The notes under the pieces: generated by a model | Seen by the model: the letters and a program-made list of their open reading frames with translations, nothing else | Databases searched by the model: none | What the model was told of the DNA's origin: nothing | Assembly (NCBI GenBank): GCA_027079365.1 | Contig: JALWVW010000122.1 | Span: 1-20,700 of the forward strand | Length of the DNA stretch: 20,700 bases | DNA from: Campylobacteraceae bacterium | GTDB lineage: Bacteria; Campylobacterota; Campylobacteria; Campylobacterales; Sulfurovaceae | Reading direction: 5' to 3' | Made by a program: the position numbers and the translations under genes | In this document: in pieces, positions 1 to 6,935 of the stretch | How positions within the stretch are numbered: position 1 is the first letter of the stretch | How the letters are laid out: every line of letters starts with the position of its first letter

Positions 1-546
1 AAGATACAGATGGGGATTCAGCGGAAAGTACACAGCAGAGAGAAGCTGATCTTCCCTATTGTTGTATTGATGCTCTCTATCCTGATTCTGCCCGAATCCA
101 CCCCTCTGATCGGTGCCTTTGCGTTTGGTAACTTTGCCAAAGAGTCTGGCGTAGTAGACAGACTGAGCGATACCATGCAAAATGCCCTGATCAATACGGT
201 CACTATTTTCTTGGGTCTGGGTGTTGGCTCCAAGTTGGCGGCAGACAAGTTTCTGGTCATTGAGAGTCTTGGTATTATGGTTATTGGACTGCTAGCATTC
301 TCTGCCGGTACGGCTATGGGCGTGATTATGGCAAAGATCATGAACAGGTTCTCCAAAGAACCTATCAATCCACTCATCGGCGCAGCGGGTGTCTCTGCTG
401 TGCCGATGGCAGCCCGGGTCGTTAGCAAGGTAGGATCCGATGCCAAACCGGGAAATATCCTGCTAATGCATGCTATGGGTCCCAATGTGGCAGGCGTGAT
501 CGGTTCCGCGGTGGCAGCAGGTGTACTGCTGTCTATATTTAAATAA
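1..546 (+). CDS. oadB: Oxaloacetate decarboxylase beta subunit, C-terminal part (5' end outside window)
   Basis: This is the end of the integral-membrane beta subunit of the sodium-translocating oxaloacetate decarboxylase, which couples decarboxylation of carboxybiotin to Na+ export. The frame is open from base 1, so the ATG at 10 is internal; about 180 of the usual 400-430 residues are present. Visible are hydrophobic membrane segments, the stretch VDRLSDTMQNALINTVTIFL, and the signature NPLIGAAGVSAVPMAARV. In that signature the Asn, Gly, Ser and Arg fall at the spacing of N373, G377, S382 and R389, the residues implicated in Na+ and proton handling in Klebsiella OadB. The C-terminus (HAMGPNVAGVIGSAVAAGV) is also typical. 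The stop lies 15 bases before pckA, so the two are probably co-transcribed. The alpha (biotin) and gamma subunits would be expected upstream, outside the window. Identification is very secure. Confidence 0.96.
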   Translation, partial: KIQMGIQRKVHSREKLIFPIVVLMLSILILPESTPLIGAFAFGNFAKESGVVDRLSDTMQNALINTVTIFLGLGVGSKLAADKFLVIESLGIMVIGLLAFSAGTAMGVIMAKIMNRFSKEPINPLIGAAGVSAVPMAARVVSKVGSDAKPGNILLMHAMGPNVAGVIGSAVAAGVLLSIFK

Positions 547-561
547 ACTAAAGAGGAAAAC

Positions 562-2154
562 ATGGGTATTCAACTGCCAAAAGGGCTTGATAAACTGGGG
601 CTTGAAAATATCGGAAGAGTGTTCTACAATACAGACTACAGCGAACTGATCGCACATGAGATCAATCATGGAGAGTGCAAGCTCTCTACTTCAGGTGCTA
701 CGATCTGCGACACAGGTATCTTTACTGGTAGAAGTCCCAAAGACAAGTATTTTGTAGACCAAGAGCCCTCCAACCAGCATATTGCCTGGGGGGATACTAA
801 CAAGCCAATCAGCGCAGAGATTTTCGATGAACTACTTGGGCTGACACAAGAGCAGCTCTCTGGAAAAGATATCTATGTCATAGATGCTTATTGCGGTGCC
901 AGTCTAGCAAGCAGACGCAAGATCCGTTTTGTCACTGAGGTGGCCTGGCAGGCACATTTTGTCAAAAATATGTTTATTCGCCCCACCAAAGAGGAGCTTT
1001 CTGACTTTAGACCAGATTTTGTGGTCTATAACGGCTGCAAGGCAACCAATGAGAAGTATAAAGAACATGGCATGAATTCGGATGTCTATGTCCTGTTCAA
1101 TATTGAGAAAAATATCTCTATTATTGGTGGTACCTGGTATGGCGGAGAGATGAAAAAAGGGATCTTTTCCATGATGAACTACTGGTTGCCACTGGAGAAT
1201 AAGCTCTCCATGCACTGTTCTGCCAATGTAGGAGAGGAGGGAGATGTCTGTCTCTTCTTTGGGCTTTCCGGTACAGGAAAAACCACACTCTCCACTGATC
1301 CGCACAGAGCATTGATCGGTGACGATGAGCATGGCTGGGATGACGATGGCGTCTTCAACTTCGAGGGAGGCTGTTATGCCAAAGTGATCAACCTTGATCC
1401 CAGAAGCGAACCTGAGATATTTGGGGCGATCAGCAAAGATGCCTTACTGGAAAATGTAGTCTATGACTATACCGGCAGAGTAGACTATGAAGATGGAACT
1501 AAGACAGAAAATACCCGTGTCTCCTACCCCATAGAGCATATAAAAAATCACAAAGAGGATCTCCACGCCGGACATCCGACAAACATTATCTTTCTGACAG
1601 CAGATGCCTTCGGCGTACTGCCTCCGGTAAGCAGGCTCAACAAAGAACAGGCTATGTACTACTTTTTGAGTGGATACACAGCCAAAGTCGCTGGTACTGA
1701 GCGGGGCATTACCGAACCCGAAGCGGTCTTTTCAGCCTGTTTCGGTGAGGCCTTTTTGCCTCTCTATCCTACAGACTACGCCAAACTCTTGGGTGAAAAG
1801 ATAGACAAATACCATGTGAATGTGTACCTGGTCAATACAGGATGGACCGGTGGTGTCTATGGTGTAGGAAAGAGAATGAGCATCAAGGACACCAGAGCCT
1901 GTATCACTGGTATCCTTGACGGGTCCATTAAAGATTCCGAATTTGAAACCCTTCCAGTATTCAATCTTGCCATTCCCAAGTCTCTCAAGGGTGTTAAAGA
2001 CTATGATGTACTTAATCCCCAGAAAATGTGGAAGGACAAGGAAGCTTATATGGAGACGCTCAAAGAGCTTGGAAAAATGTTCCAGGAAAATTTCAAACGC
2101 TATGACAGCCATGGTGATGAATTCAATTTTGAATCAGCGGGACCGCAGATCTAA
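562..2154 (+). CDS. pckA: Phosphoenolpyruvate carboxykinase (ATP)
   Basis: Cytosolic enzyme that interconverts oxaloacetate + ATP and PEP + CO2 + ADP, the entry step of gluconeogenesis. Its 530 residues are close to the 540 of E. coli PckA. Visible motifs are the oxaloacetate-binding FTGRSPKDKY (Arg57), the active-site lysines in GGEMKKG (K198/K199), the P-loop GLSGTGKTTLSTDP (234-247), and the following kinase-2/metal region IGDDEHGWDDDGVFNFEGG. These mark the ATP-dependent and not the GTP-dependent family. The ATG follows a good AGAGGA ribosome site at 552-557. The 15-base gap from oadB suggests one transcript. Both gene products act on oxaloacetate, so the pair sits at the PEP-pyruvate-oxaloacetate node. 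No terminator is visible before the next gene. Confidence 0.98.
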   Translation: MGIQLPKGLDKLGLENIGRVFYNTDYSELIAHEINHGECKLSTSGATICDTGIFTGRSPKDKYFVDQEPSNQHIAWGDTNKPISAEIFDELLGLTQEQLSGKDIYVIDAYCGASLASRRKIRFVTEVAWQAHFVKNMFIRPTKEELSDFRPDFVVYNGCKATNEKYKEHGMNSDVYVLFNIEKNISIIGGTWYGGEMKKGIFSMMNYWLPLENKLSMHCSANVGEEGDVCLFFGLSGTGKTTLSTDPHRALIGDDEHGWDDDGVFNFEGGCYAKVINLDPRSEPEIFGAISKDALLENVVYDYTGRVDYEDGTKTENTRVSYPIEHIKNHKEDLHAGHPTNIIFLTADAFGVLPPVSRLNKEQAMYYFLSGYTAKVAGTERGITEPEAVFSACFGEAFLPLYPTDYAKLLGEKIDKYHVNVYLVNTGWTGGVYGVGKRMSIKDTRACITGILDGSIKDSEFETLPVFNLAIPKSLKGVKDYDVLNPQKMWKDKEAYMETLKELGKMFQENFKRYDSHGDEFNFESAGPQI

Positions 2155-2168
2155 CCAAGGCAAACCTC

Positions 2169-2606
2169 ATGCTTACCAAGCTCAAATTTAAACTCCTTAA
2201 CATGTTTAGGGAGTTTTTGGTGCATCACAGCTCTTCACTTGAATTTAGAGCAGAATTAATACTCCTCATGATCATGTCAGACGGAAAGATAGAGCAGTGT
2301 GAAGAGAACATTATCAAAGAGATCTCAGAAGAGATCTATGGAAAAGATAAAAATCGAGCCAGGCTTCTTTCTGAGACCATTCATGAATTTTACGAGAAAG
2401 TCATCACCAAAAATGGTCTGGAATATACAGACCTTATTACCAAAATATCCACAGACATCAAACGAACCCCAAGATTTGTCCATAAAATAAATATTGAACA
2501 CCTTAGTCGATTCAGGGTCTGCATTGACAATGAAGAGGATCGCATTTTTCATGATCGCATCATCGATTTTTTGAGTGAGCTGAAGGAAGAGTATGGAGAG
2601 CTATAG
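2169..2606 (+). CDS. TerB-like (tellurite-resistance/DjlA superfamily) small helical protein
   Basis: A 145-residue soluble protein without signal peptide or membrane segment. Residues about 24-60 (AELILLMIMSDGKIEQCEEN followed by IIKEI) match the TerB-type helical repeat, in which an acidic Asp-Gly turn follows a hydrophobic helix and precedes an acidic helix. TerB-like domains often bind metal ions through such acidic residues, but no function can be assigned here. The gene starts 14 bases after the pckA stop behind a weak AAGG (2157-2160), and its last 14 bases overlap the start of the acylphosphatase gene, pointing to translational coupling. An internal ATG at 2202 would drop 11 residues and cannot be excluded. 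The link to tellurite is a family name only. Confidence 0.72.
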   Translation: MLTKLKFKLLNMFREFLVHHSSSLEFRAELILLMIMSDGKIEQCEENIIKEISEEIYGKDKNRARLLSETIHEFYEKVITKNGLEYTDLITKISTDIKRTPRFVHKINIEHLSRFRVCIDNEEDRIFHDRIIDFLSELKEEYGEL

Positions 2607-2871
2607 AATTATTATTTCAGGGAAAGTACAGCATGTCTATTACCGCAAGTTTGTATCACAGGCATTAATGCGCTTGGGTATACAGGGATATATCAAGAAT
2701 CTCCCTAATGGTACCGTAGAAGTAGTGACAACTATCTATGAGGATGATTTTGATACAGTACTTGAGATATTAAAGCGGGGCTCTCCACTCAGTGAAGTCT
2801 CAGATATCATAACGGAAGTATGCGAGAATGATGATCTTGTGTATGATGGGTTTGAGATTAGGTACACATAG
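2593..2871 (+). CDS. acyP: Acylphosphatase
   Basis: A 92-residue protein of normal acylphosphatase length (about 90-100). These small ferredoxin-fold enzymes hydrolyse carboxyl-phosphate mixed anhydrides such as acetyl phosphate, carbamoyl phosphate and 1,3-bisphosphoglycerate. The substrate loop GKVQHVYYRK carries the catalytic Arg18, and GYIKNLPNGTVEV carries the catalytic Asn36, both at standard spacing. The loop normally reads GxVQGVxxR; here the second Gly is His14, which is unusual and may alter phosphate binding. The start overlaps the preceding TerB-like gene by 14 bases in another frame, so translation is probably coupled. No terminator is evident after the stop; a separate promoter serves the next gene. 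Confidence 0.92.
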   Translation: MESYRIIISGKVQHVYYRKFVSQALMRLGIQGYIKNLPNGTVEVVTTIYEDDFDTVLEILKRGSPLSEVSDIITEVCENDDLVYDGFEIRYT

Positions 2872-2909
2872 CGCCTACCGATTCCACAATAAGTTCACAA
2901 TAAAGAGGG

Positions 2910-2915
2910 TATAAT
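2910..2915 (+). promoter_or_regulatory. -10 box for the glycine-repeat/DUF533 gene
   Basis: A perfect TATAAT lies 33 bases before the ATG at 2949. There is no good -35 at normal spacing (the nearest, TTCACA at 2894, is only 10 bases away), which is common for housekeeping promoters in Campylobacterota. A strong ribosome site AAGGAG at 2935-2940 follows. Position and sequence support it; no direct evidence of transcription. Confidence 0.6.
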
Positions 2916-2948
2916 ATTCTATCTTTAATACTAAAAGGAGAATAGAAG

Positions 2949-3800
2949 ATGGATGCAATTAAAATCTTGGGTAGCCTATTGAGTAGTGGTGCACTCTCAA
3001 AAGGAGGTTCTAGTGGGGATATTCTCGGTAGTTTGATCGGTGCGGCACTGGGGGGTTCTCAGAGCCAAACCACGCAGGGTGGTGGCTCACTGGGTGATCT
3101 TCTTGGTTCTGTGCTTGGTGGCGGTGCCGGGCAGGGCAGCACTTCAGGTGGTGGATTGGGTGACCTACTAGGCGGACTGCTTGGTGGCGGAAAAACGGCT
3201 TCTTCTGGCGGAGGAGGGCTGGGTGACCTGCTGGGTTCCGTCCTTGGCGGAAGCAAAGGAAGCACTTCTACGCCTACCGATGCGAAAGGACTCGAAGATC
3301 TTTTGGGTATAGGAAAAGGTAGTGGAGGACTGGGTGGACTACTTGGCGGTGCGCTGGCAAAGTACGGACAGGTCAACAACCCCGATGTTCCTACTCCAAG
3401 TGTCAATGACCACAGTATGCTCCCACAAGGTATAGATCCACAAGAGGCATCTATGCAGGCTGAACTGATGATCAAAGCCATGATCAATGCAGCCAAATCT
3501 GATGGAAGTTTTGATGAATCAGAGCAGCAGAAGATACTCTCCAAGCTTGGAGATGTTTCTCAAGATGAGATTGATTTTATTCGCAGAGAGTTTTCGGCGC
3601 CACTGAATGTACAGGACTTTGCCAACAGCGTACCAAGAGGTATGGAGCATCAGATCTATGCCATCTCCCTGTCAGCTATTAATCTGGACGAGAACAGTGA
3701 AGCACAATATCTCGGTGAACTGGCAAGTGCCCTCAGAATAGATGCCGATGAGGCAAACCAGATTCATGCACAGTTAGATGCGCCAAAGATTTTTGCGTAA
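2949..3800 (+). CDS. Glycine-repeat protein with C-terminal DUF533/TerB-type domain
   Basis: A 283-residue protein in two parts. Residues 1-140 are low-complexity Gly/Leu/Ser with repeats of the type GGLGDLLGSVLGG (about 45-59, 68-81, 89-101, with degenerate copies to about 136). Residues about 160-280 match DUF533, a TerB-superfamily helical domain: MIKAMINAAKSDGSFDESEQ, then FSAPLNVQDFANSVP, then IYAISLSAINLDENSEAQYL. Similar proteins with a Gly-rich head are widespread in Proteobacteria, often labelled tellurite-resistance TerB family or YebE-like. The role is unknown; the amphipathic Gly-Leu repeats might pack against a membrane or self-associate. No signal peptide is seen. It has its own -10 at 2910 and a strong RBS, so it is probably monocistronic, although it is the second TerB-type gene within 1.7 kb. 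Confidence 0.85.
   Translation: MDAIKILGSLLSSGALSKGGSSGDILGSLIGAALGGSQSQTTQGGGSLGDLLGSVLGGGAGQGSTSGGGLGDLLGGLLGGGKTASSGGGGLGDLLGSVLGGSKGSTSTPTDAKGLEDLLGIGKGSGGLGGLLGGALAKYGQVNNPDVPTPSVNDHSMLPQGIDPQEASMQAELMIKAMINAAKSDGSFDESEQQKILSKLGDVSQDEIDFIRREFSAPLNVQDFANSVPRGMEHQIYAISLSAINLDENSEAQYLGELASALRIDADEANQIHAQLDAPKIFA
3081..3250 (+). repeat. In-gene glycine/leucine-coding repeats (three clear units)
   Basis: Three related DNA units, about 3081-3124, 3150-3190 and 3213-3250, encode GGSLGDLLGSVLGGG, GGLGDLLGGLLGGG and GGLGDLLGSVLGG, separated by Ser/Thr/Gly/Lys linkers. Third codon positions differ between units, so the protein pattern seems selected, not recently duplicated. Weaker copies follow to about 3357. 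Confidence 0.85.
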
Positions 3801-3804
3801 AAAC

Positions 3805-3810
3805 TATGAT
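3805..3810 (+). promoter_or_regulatory. Possible -10 just upstream of the structured stretch
   Basis: TATGAT (five of six matches to TATAAT) begins five bases after the DUF533-gene stop. A start about 7 bases downstream would fall near 3817, exactly where the inverted repeats begin. There is no convincing -35. This is suggestive only. Confidence 0.25.
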
Positions 3811-3816
3811 GTATAG

Positions 3817-3927
3817 GATGATGCAGTCAAGGCACTTTAGGTTCCTCTAGTGTCGCCGGATATACTGGAACCCTGGCTGCATCTTGTCTTGTAAGGTGGG
3901 GAGAGGAGAGACAAAGACGATGCTTTA
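3817..3927 (+). other. Structured non-coding stretch: consecutive inverted repeats (ncRNA or terminator candidate)
   Basis: Between two convergent genes lie three adjacent possible stems. Stem 1 pairs GATGCAGTCA (3820-3829, one G-U) with TGGCTGCATC (3874-3883) and, further in, GGTTCC (3840-3845) with GGAACC (3867-3872), leaving an asymmetric internal bulge. Stem 2 pairs TTGTCT (3884-3889) with AGACAA (3909-3914). Stem 3 pairs AAAG with CTTT (3914-3927). No ORF of note is present. There is no U-tract, so a classical intrinsic terminator is not clear. It does not carry the conserved parts of SRP RNA, and it lacks the end motifs of an integron attC site. Strand is uncertain; + is chosen because of the possible -10 at 3805. 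Confidence 0.4.
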
Positions 3928-3931
3928 CTCT

Positions 3932-4150
3932 CTACATCGCTGGTTTCTGCTTTTCCTCTGTAAGTGGTGCGATCATTTCTGATGCATTGGCTTCACCTGA
4001 GGTATTTGCCTCTTCGGTTGCTTCCGTCGTGTCTACCATGACGGCTTCTGCCGTATCACTGTTTTCTGTTTTCTCTGCTGTCTGTTCTGCTTGTGCAGAG
4101 AGAGACAGTATCAGCAGTGTAGCGATGAATATGCTAACTCGTTGTATCAT
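3932..4150 (-). CDS. Small secreted acidic protein
   Basis: A 72-residue protein with a clear N-terminal signal peptide (MIQRVSIFIATLLILSLSAQA, cleavage likely after Ala21). The 51-residue mature part is low-complexity Thr/Glu/Ala/Asn with 13 acidic and 3 basic residues. It has no cysteines and no predicted fold, so it may be a disordered periplasmic or secreted peptide. The start is well supported: AAAGGAGA at 4157-4164 sits six bases before the ATG, and a GATAAT -10 lies upstream at 4179-4184. I do not recognise the family. It stands alone, convergent with the DUF533 gene and followed on the other side by the end of adk. Function unknown; gene prediction is fairly secure because of the signal peptide plus strong RBS. 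Confidence 0.75.
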   Translation of the reverse strand: MIQRVSIFIATLLILSLSAQAEQTAEKTENSDTAEAVMVDTTEATEEANTSGEANASEMIAPLTEEKQKPAM

Positions 4151-4178
4151 TTATGGTCTCCTTTATTCTTCTCTAAGT

Positions 4179-4184
4179 ATTATC
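4179..4184 (-). promoter_or_regulatory. -10 box for the small secreted protein
   Basis: On the minus strand the sequence TTTTTTGATAATAC provides GATAAT after a T-run, 28 bases before the ATG at 4150. No good -35 is visible. The remaining interval to the adk terminator (about 4190-4310) shows nothing else I can name. Confidence 0.45.
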
Positions 4185-4310
4185 AAAAAACCTAAAGTTA
4201 TGTATATCCGAACAGCAGAAGTATAACCCAAATGTGTGACTTAATGGTGACTAAAGTGTGAGTTGGGAGGGGGCAGAAAAGAGGAGAGGATACATTGTTG
4301 TACATATTGA

Positions 4311-4348
4311 AAACATGCCGGTGGAGATAGTGGAGATATCTCCACCGG
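4311..4348 (-). terminator. Intrinsic terminator after adk
   Basis: A perfect 12-bp stem, CCGGTGGAGATA (4318-4329) with TATCTCCACCGG (4337-4348), has a 7-base loop. Read on the minus strand it is followed by CATGTTTTC, a short U-tract. It lies 13 bases past the adk stop and on the correct side for adk transcription. Confidence 0.75.
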
Positions 4349-4360
4349 AAAGAATAATGA

Positions 4361-4957
4361 CTAGATATTCTCCATGACAAAGGCATCCATATCTGTGACA
4401 ACCTCTTCGAGTGTGCGTGCTCCATCAATCACATGTAGTAGCTCTTTTTTAGTATAGAAGTCTTGTATCTCCGCCAAGGGATCTGTATATATCTTCATAC
4501 GGTCATAAAATACTTCGATCTTATCATCGCTTCTGCCTTCACCTGGGGCTGCTTCTGCTGCACGACCAAGGATACGCTCCTTGGCAACATCCTCACTAAC
4601 GCGTACTTCAATGACAGAGACCAGATCTACAGCATCCTCTTTGGCCTCAATCTCATCAAAAGCGATCATCTGCTCTACACTTCTGGGATATCCATCGATC
4701 AGAATAGTGTCTACCGGCGCATTTTTGATCGCTGACATAATAGTGTCTACGATGATCTCCAGGGGCACGAGGGCTCCTTTGGAGATAAAGCTTTCAATGG
4801 TGTGTCCAAGATCACTTCCGCTGGCTACTTCTGCTCTGAGCATGTCTCCCGTGGAGTAGTGTACCACTTTGTCGCTGTGCTTCTCTGCGATCATACTTGC
4901 GTCAGTCGTTTTACCGGAACCTGGAGCACCTATAATAAGAAAGAGTTTTTTTGCCAT
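4361..4957 (-). CDS. adk: Adenylate kinase
   Basis: Cytosolic enzyme catalysing ATP + AMP = 2 ADP. The 198-residue protein starts MAKKLFLIIGAPGSGKT with the P-loop at 10-17 (Lys16). It continues with the AMP-binding STGDMLRAEV, the DGYPRS motif, the Arg-containing ERILGRAAE and the SDD stretch of a short LID. There is no zinc-cysteine LID, so this is the short type usual in Campylobacterota. A longer reading from 5017 adds 20 residues before this Met, but that extension is basic and unlike the family, and AAGGAA (about 4966-4971) lies just before the ATG at 4957, so I chose 4957. It follows aspS by 66 bases on the same strand; the aspS-adk order is also found in Campylobacter jejuni. A terminator follows. 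Confidence 0.95.
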   Translation of the reverse strand: MAKKLFLIIGAPGSGKTTDASMIAEKHSDKVVHYSTGDMLRAEVASGSDLGHTIESFISKGALVPLEIIVDTIMSAIKNAPVDTILIDGYPRSVEQMIAFDEIEAKEDAVDLVSVIEVRVSEDVAKERILGRAAEAAPGEGRSDDKIEVFYDRMKIYTDPLAEIQDFYTKKELLHVIDGARTLEEVVTDMDAFVMENI

Positions 4958-5023
4958 CTGTTTTTCCTTTTTGTTTTTATTGTGGGTGTCACCTATTTTT
5001 AAAGGTGTATTTGCCAACGCACC

Positions 5024-6778
5024 CTACGAGGTTGGCGCTTGCTGTCTGATGCGCAGACTGAGTTCCTTTAGTTGCTCATTGTCTACCGGGCTTGGTGCCT
5101 GTGTCAGCAGGCACTGCGCTCTCTGTGTTTTAGGGAAAGCAATGACTTCACGAATGCTGTCTGTACCCGTCATAAGCATGATCAGCCTATCCAGTCCAAG
5201 AGCAAATCCACCATGTGGCGGAGCGCCAAATTTTAAAGCCTCCAAGAGGAAGCCAAACTTCTCTTCGGCCTCTTCTTGAGAGATACCAAGCAATTTAAAT
5301 ATCTCTGCTTGTATCTGCTCTTTGTGGATACGGATAGAACCACCGCCAAGCTCAGTACCATTAAGTACGATATCATAGGCGATAGACTCAATCTCTTCGA
5401 TCTCTTCATAATCCAGTGATTTTGGTTGAGTGAAAGGGTGATGCAAGGCTTTGACTCTACCATCTTCGACCTCGAACATAGGAAAGTCAACGACCCAAAG
5501 GAACTCAAAAGTATCTGAGGGGATGATCTCCATCAACTCTGCCAGATAGATTCTGAATCTTCCCATGTAGTCCAACACGGTTTTCTTCTCCCCTGCACCA
5601 AAGAAGACCACATCGCCCACTTCAAGTGCACACCTTTCAATGATTGCCTGAATATCCTCTTCAGTGAAAAATTTGGTCAGTGGCCCTTTGAGCCCCTCCT
5701 CTTTCATCTGGAAGTATCCCAGTCCCTGTGCGCCAAACTTTCGGACATACTCTTCGAAACCTTTCATCTGTCTTTTAGAGAAGATGTTATCACCGTTAGG
5801 TACCTTGAGCGCTTTGATACGGTTCTTCTTGGGTGATTTGGCAATACCGGAGAAGATCTCATTGTCACAGCGCGCAAAGATATCGATTACATCGACCATT
5901 CCTAGATTATAGCGCATATCTGGCTTGTCTGTCCCATACTGCTCCATCGCATCGTGATAGGTCATGCGCTTGAACGAAGAGGGGATATCAAAGCCGCATT
6001 TACCGAAGATATCATGGATCAGCTTTTCACCTACCGCGATCACATCCTCCTGGTTGCAGAAGCTCATCTCGACATCTATCTGGGTGAATTCCGGCTGTCT
6101 ATCGGCACGAAGATCCTCATCCCTAAAGCACTTGGCGATCTGGAAGTAGCGGTCAAAGCCACTTACCATCAATAGCTGTTTGAAAAGCTGTGGAGACTGG
6201 GGCAGGGCATAGAATTCCCCGCCATGCACACGGCTTGGTACAAGATAGTCTCGGGCACCTTCAGGCGTGGATTTGGTGAGAATGGGTGTCTCGACCTCCA
6301 GGAAGCCCAGGGTATCCAGTGCATTTCTTGCAGCGATAGTAGCTTTGGAGCGGAGCTTAAAGGTATCATAAGCCTTCTGCGTGCGTAACTCCAGATAGCG
6401 ATACTTGAGTCTGATCTCCTCATTGACCCTCTCATCGCCCAGATCAAAAGGCATAGGTAGAGAACGGTTCTCTATGATCAACTCATCAACCACGATTTCA
6501 ATCTTTCCTGTTTTGAGATTGGGGTTTTCCAGCCCTTCCCCTCTGGCTCTGACCCTGCCCGTGGCAACCAGTACAAACTGATCACGCACCTCTTCTGCCT
6601 GTCGGTGTGCCTCTACATTGTCTGCAGGATCACAGACCAGTTGTACGACCTGGTCTTTGTCCCTCAGATCGATAAATATGACACCACCGTGGTCTCTGCG
6701 GCTTGCTACCCAGCCAGTCACTGTCACTGTTTGACCGATCTGCTCTTCATTTACTTCTGCACAATAGTGTGTTCTCAC
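5024..6778 (-). CDS. aspS: Aspartyl-tRNA synthetase
   Basis: Class II synthetase that charges tRNA with aspartate; 584 residues, the normal bacterial length with the inserted GAD domain. The N-terminal anticodon-binding OB fold includes VTGWVASRRDHGGVIFIDLR (about 20-39). Motif 1/flexible loop is ETPILTKSTPEGARDYLVPS, motif 2 is FRDEDLRADRQPEFTQ (218-233), and motif 3 is GFALGLDRL (524-532). The start is GTG, with AGAGGA seven bases upstream. In relatives such as Helicobacter pylori the enzyme is non-discriminating and also makes Asp-tRNA(Asn) for GatCAB; whether that holds here cannot be told from the window. It is the first gene of the probable aspS-adk unit. The stop codon sits in the loop of an inverted repeat (5013-5036). 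Confidence 0.97.
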   Translation of the reverse strand: MRTHYCAEVNEEQIGQTVTVTGWVASRRDHGGVIFIDLRDKDQVVQLVCDPADNVEAHRQAEEVRDQFVLVATGRVRARGEGLENPNLKTGKIEIVVDELIIENRSLPMPFDLGDERVNEEIRLKYRYLELRTQKAYDTFKLRSKATIAARNALDTLGFLEVETPILTKSTPEGARDYLVPSRVHGGEFYALPQSPQLFKQLLMVSGFDRYFQIAKCFRDEDLRADRQPEFTQIDVEMSFCNQEDVIAVGEKLIHDIFGKCGFDIPSSFKRMTYHDAMEQYGTDKPDMRYNLGMVDVIDIFARCDNEIFSGIAKSPKKNRIKALKVPNGDNIFSKRQMKGFEEYVRKFGAQGLGYFQMKEEGLKGPLTKFFTEEDIQAIIERCALEVGDVVFFGAGEKKTVLDYMGRFRIYLAELMEIIPSDTFEFLWVVDFPMFEVEDGRVKALHHPFTQPKSLDYEEIEEIESIAYDIVLNGTELGGGSIRIHKEQIQAEIFKLLGISQEEAEEKFGFLLEALKFGAPPHGGFALGLDRLIMLMTGTDSIREVIAFPKTQRAQCLLTQAPSPVDNEQLKELSLRIRQQAPTS

Positions 6779-6818
6779 GAATTTTCCTCTTTGTCTATTA
6801 GTTGGTATGATTAGCGCG

Positions 6819-6824
6819 ATTGTA
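6819..6824 (-). promoter_or_regulatory. -10 box for aspS-adk
   Basis: On the minus strand TTTTTTGGTACAATCGCG gives TACAAT 40 bases before the GTG. TTGTGT at 6843-6848, 18 bases upstream, is a weak -35. The T-run/GG/TAnAAT/CGC pattern recurs before other genes in this window. Confidence 0.5.
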
Positions 6825-6895
6825 CCAAAAAATCACTTTGACACACAAAAAATAGCATAAATTGCGGTATTCACACATTTCTGACACAATTTCAT

Positions 6896-6903
6896 GTTAT
6901 ACT
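6896..6903 (+). promoter_or_regulatory. -10 box for the peptidoglycan-binding-like gene
   Basis: TATACT at 6898-6903, with TG immediately before it, lies 32 bases before the ATG at 6936. No -35 has acceptable spacing (CTGACA at 6881 is only 11 bases away). The divergent interval 6779-6935 thus holds two back-to-back promoters. Confidence 0.45.
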
Positions 6904-6935
6904 TGCAGAGCCAAACATTAAAGAAGGAGACAGAT

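Noticed and set aside
2949..3357. CRISPR-like or mobile repeat
   Set aside because: The repeats are codons of a continuous gene for Gly-Leu units, with irregular spacing and drifting third positions.
3059..3544. Pro/Ser-rich open frame opposite the glycine-repeat gene
   Set aside because: Its composition is the mirror of Gly codons; no ribosome site or promoter.
3820..3883. Integron attC site
   Set aside because: The size and imperfect hairpin fit, but the RYYYAAC and GTTRRRY end motifs are absent and there is no integrase or cassette gene.
4958..5017. 20-residue N-terminal extension of adenylate kinase
   Set aside because: Lys/Asn-rich, not seen in the family, and the RBS sits before the internal ATG at 4957.
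6894..6935. Upstream ATG for the peptidoglycan-binding-like protein
   Set aside because: It overlaps the -10 box and would bury the signal peptide; AAGGAGA precedes the ATG at 6936.
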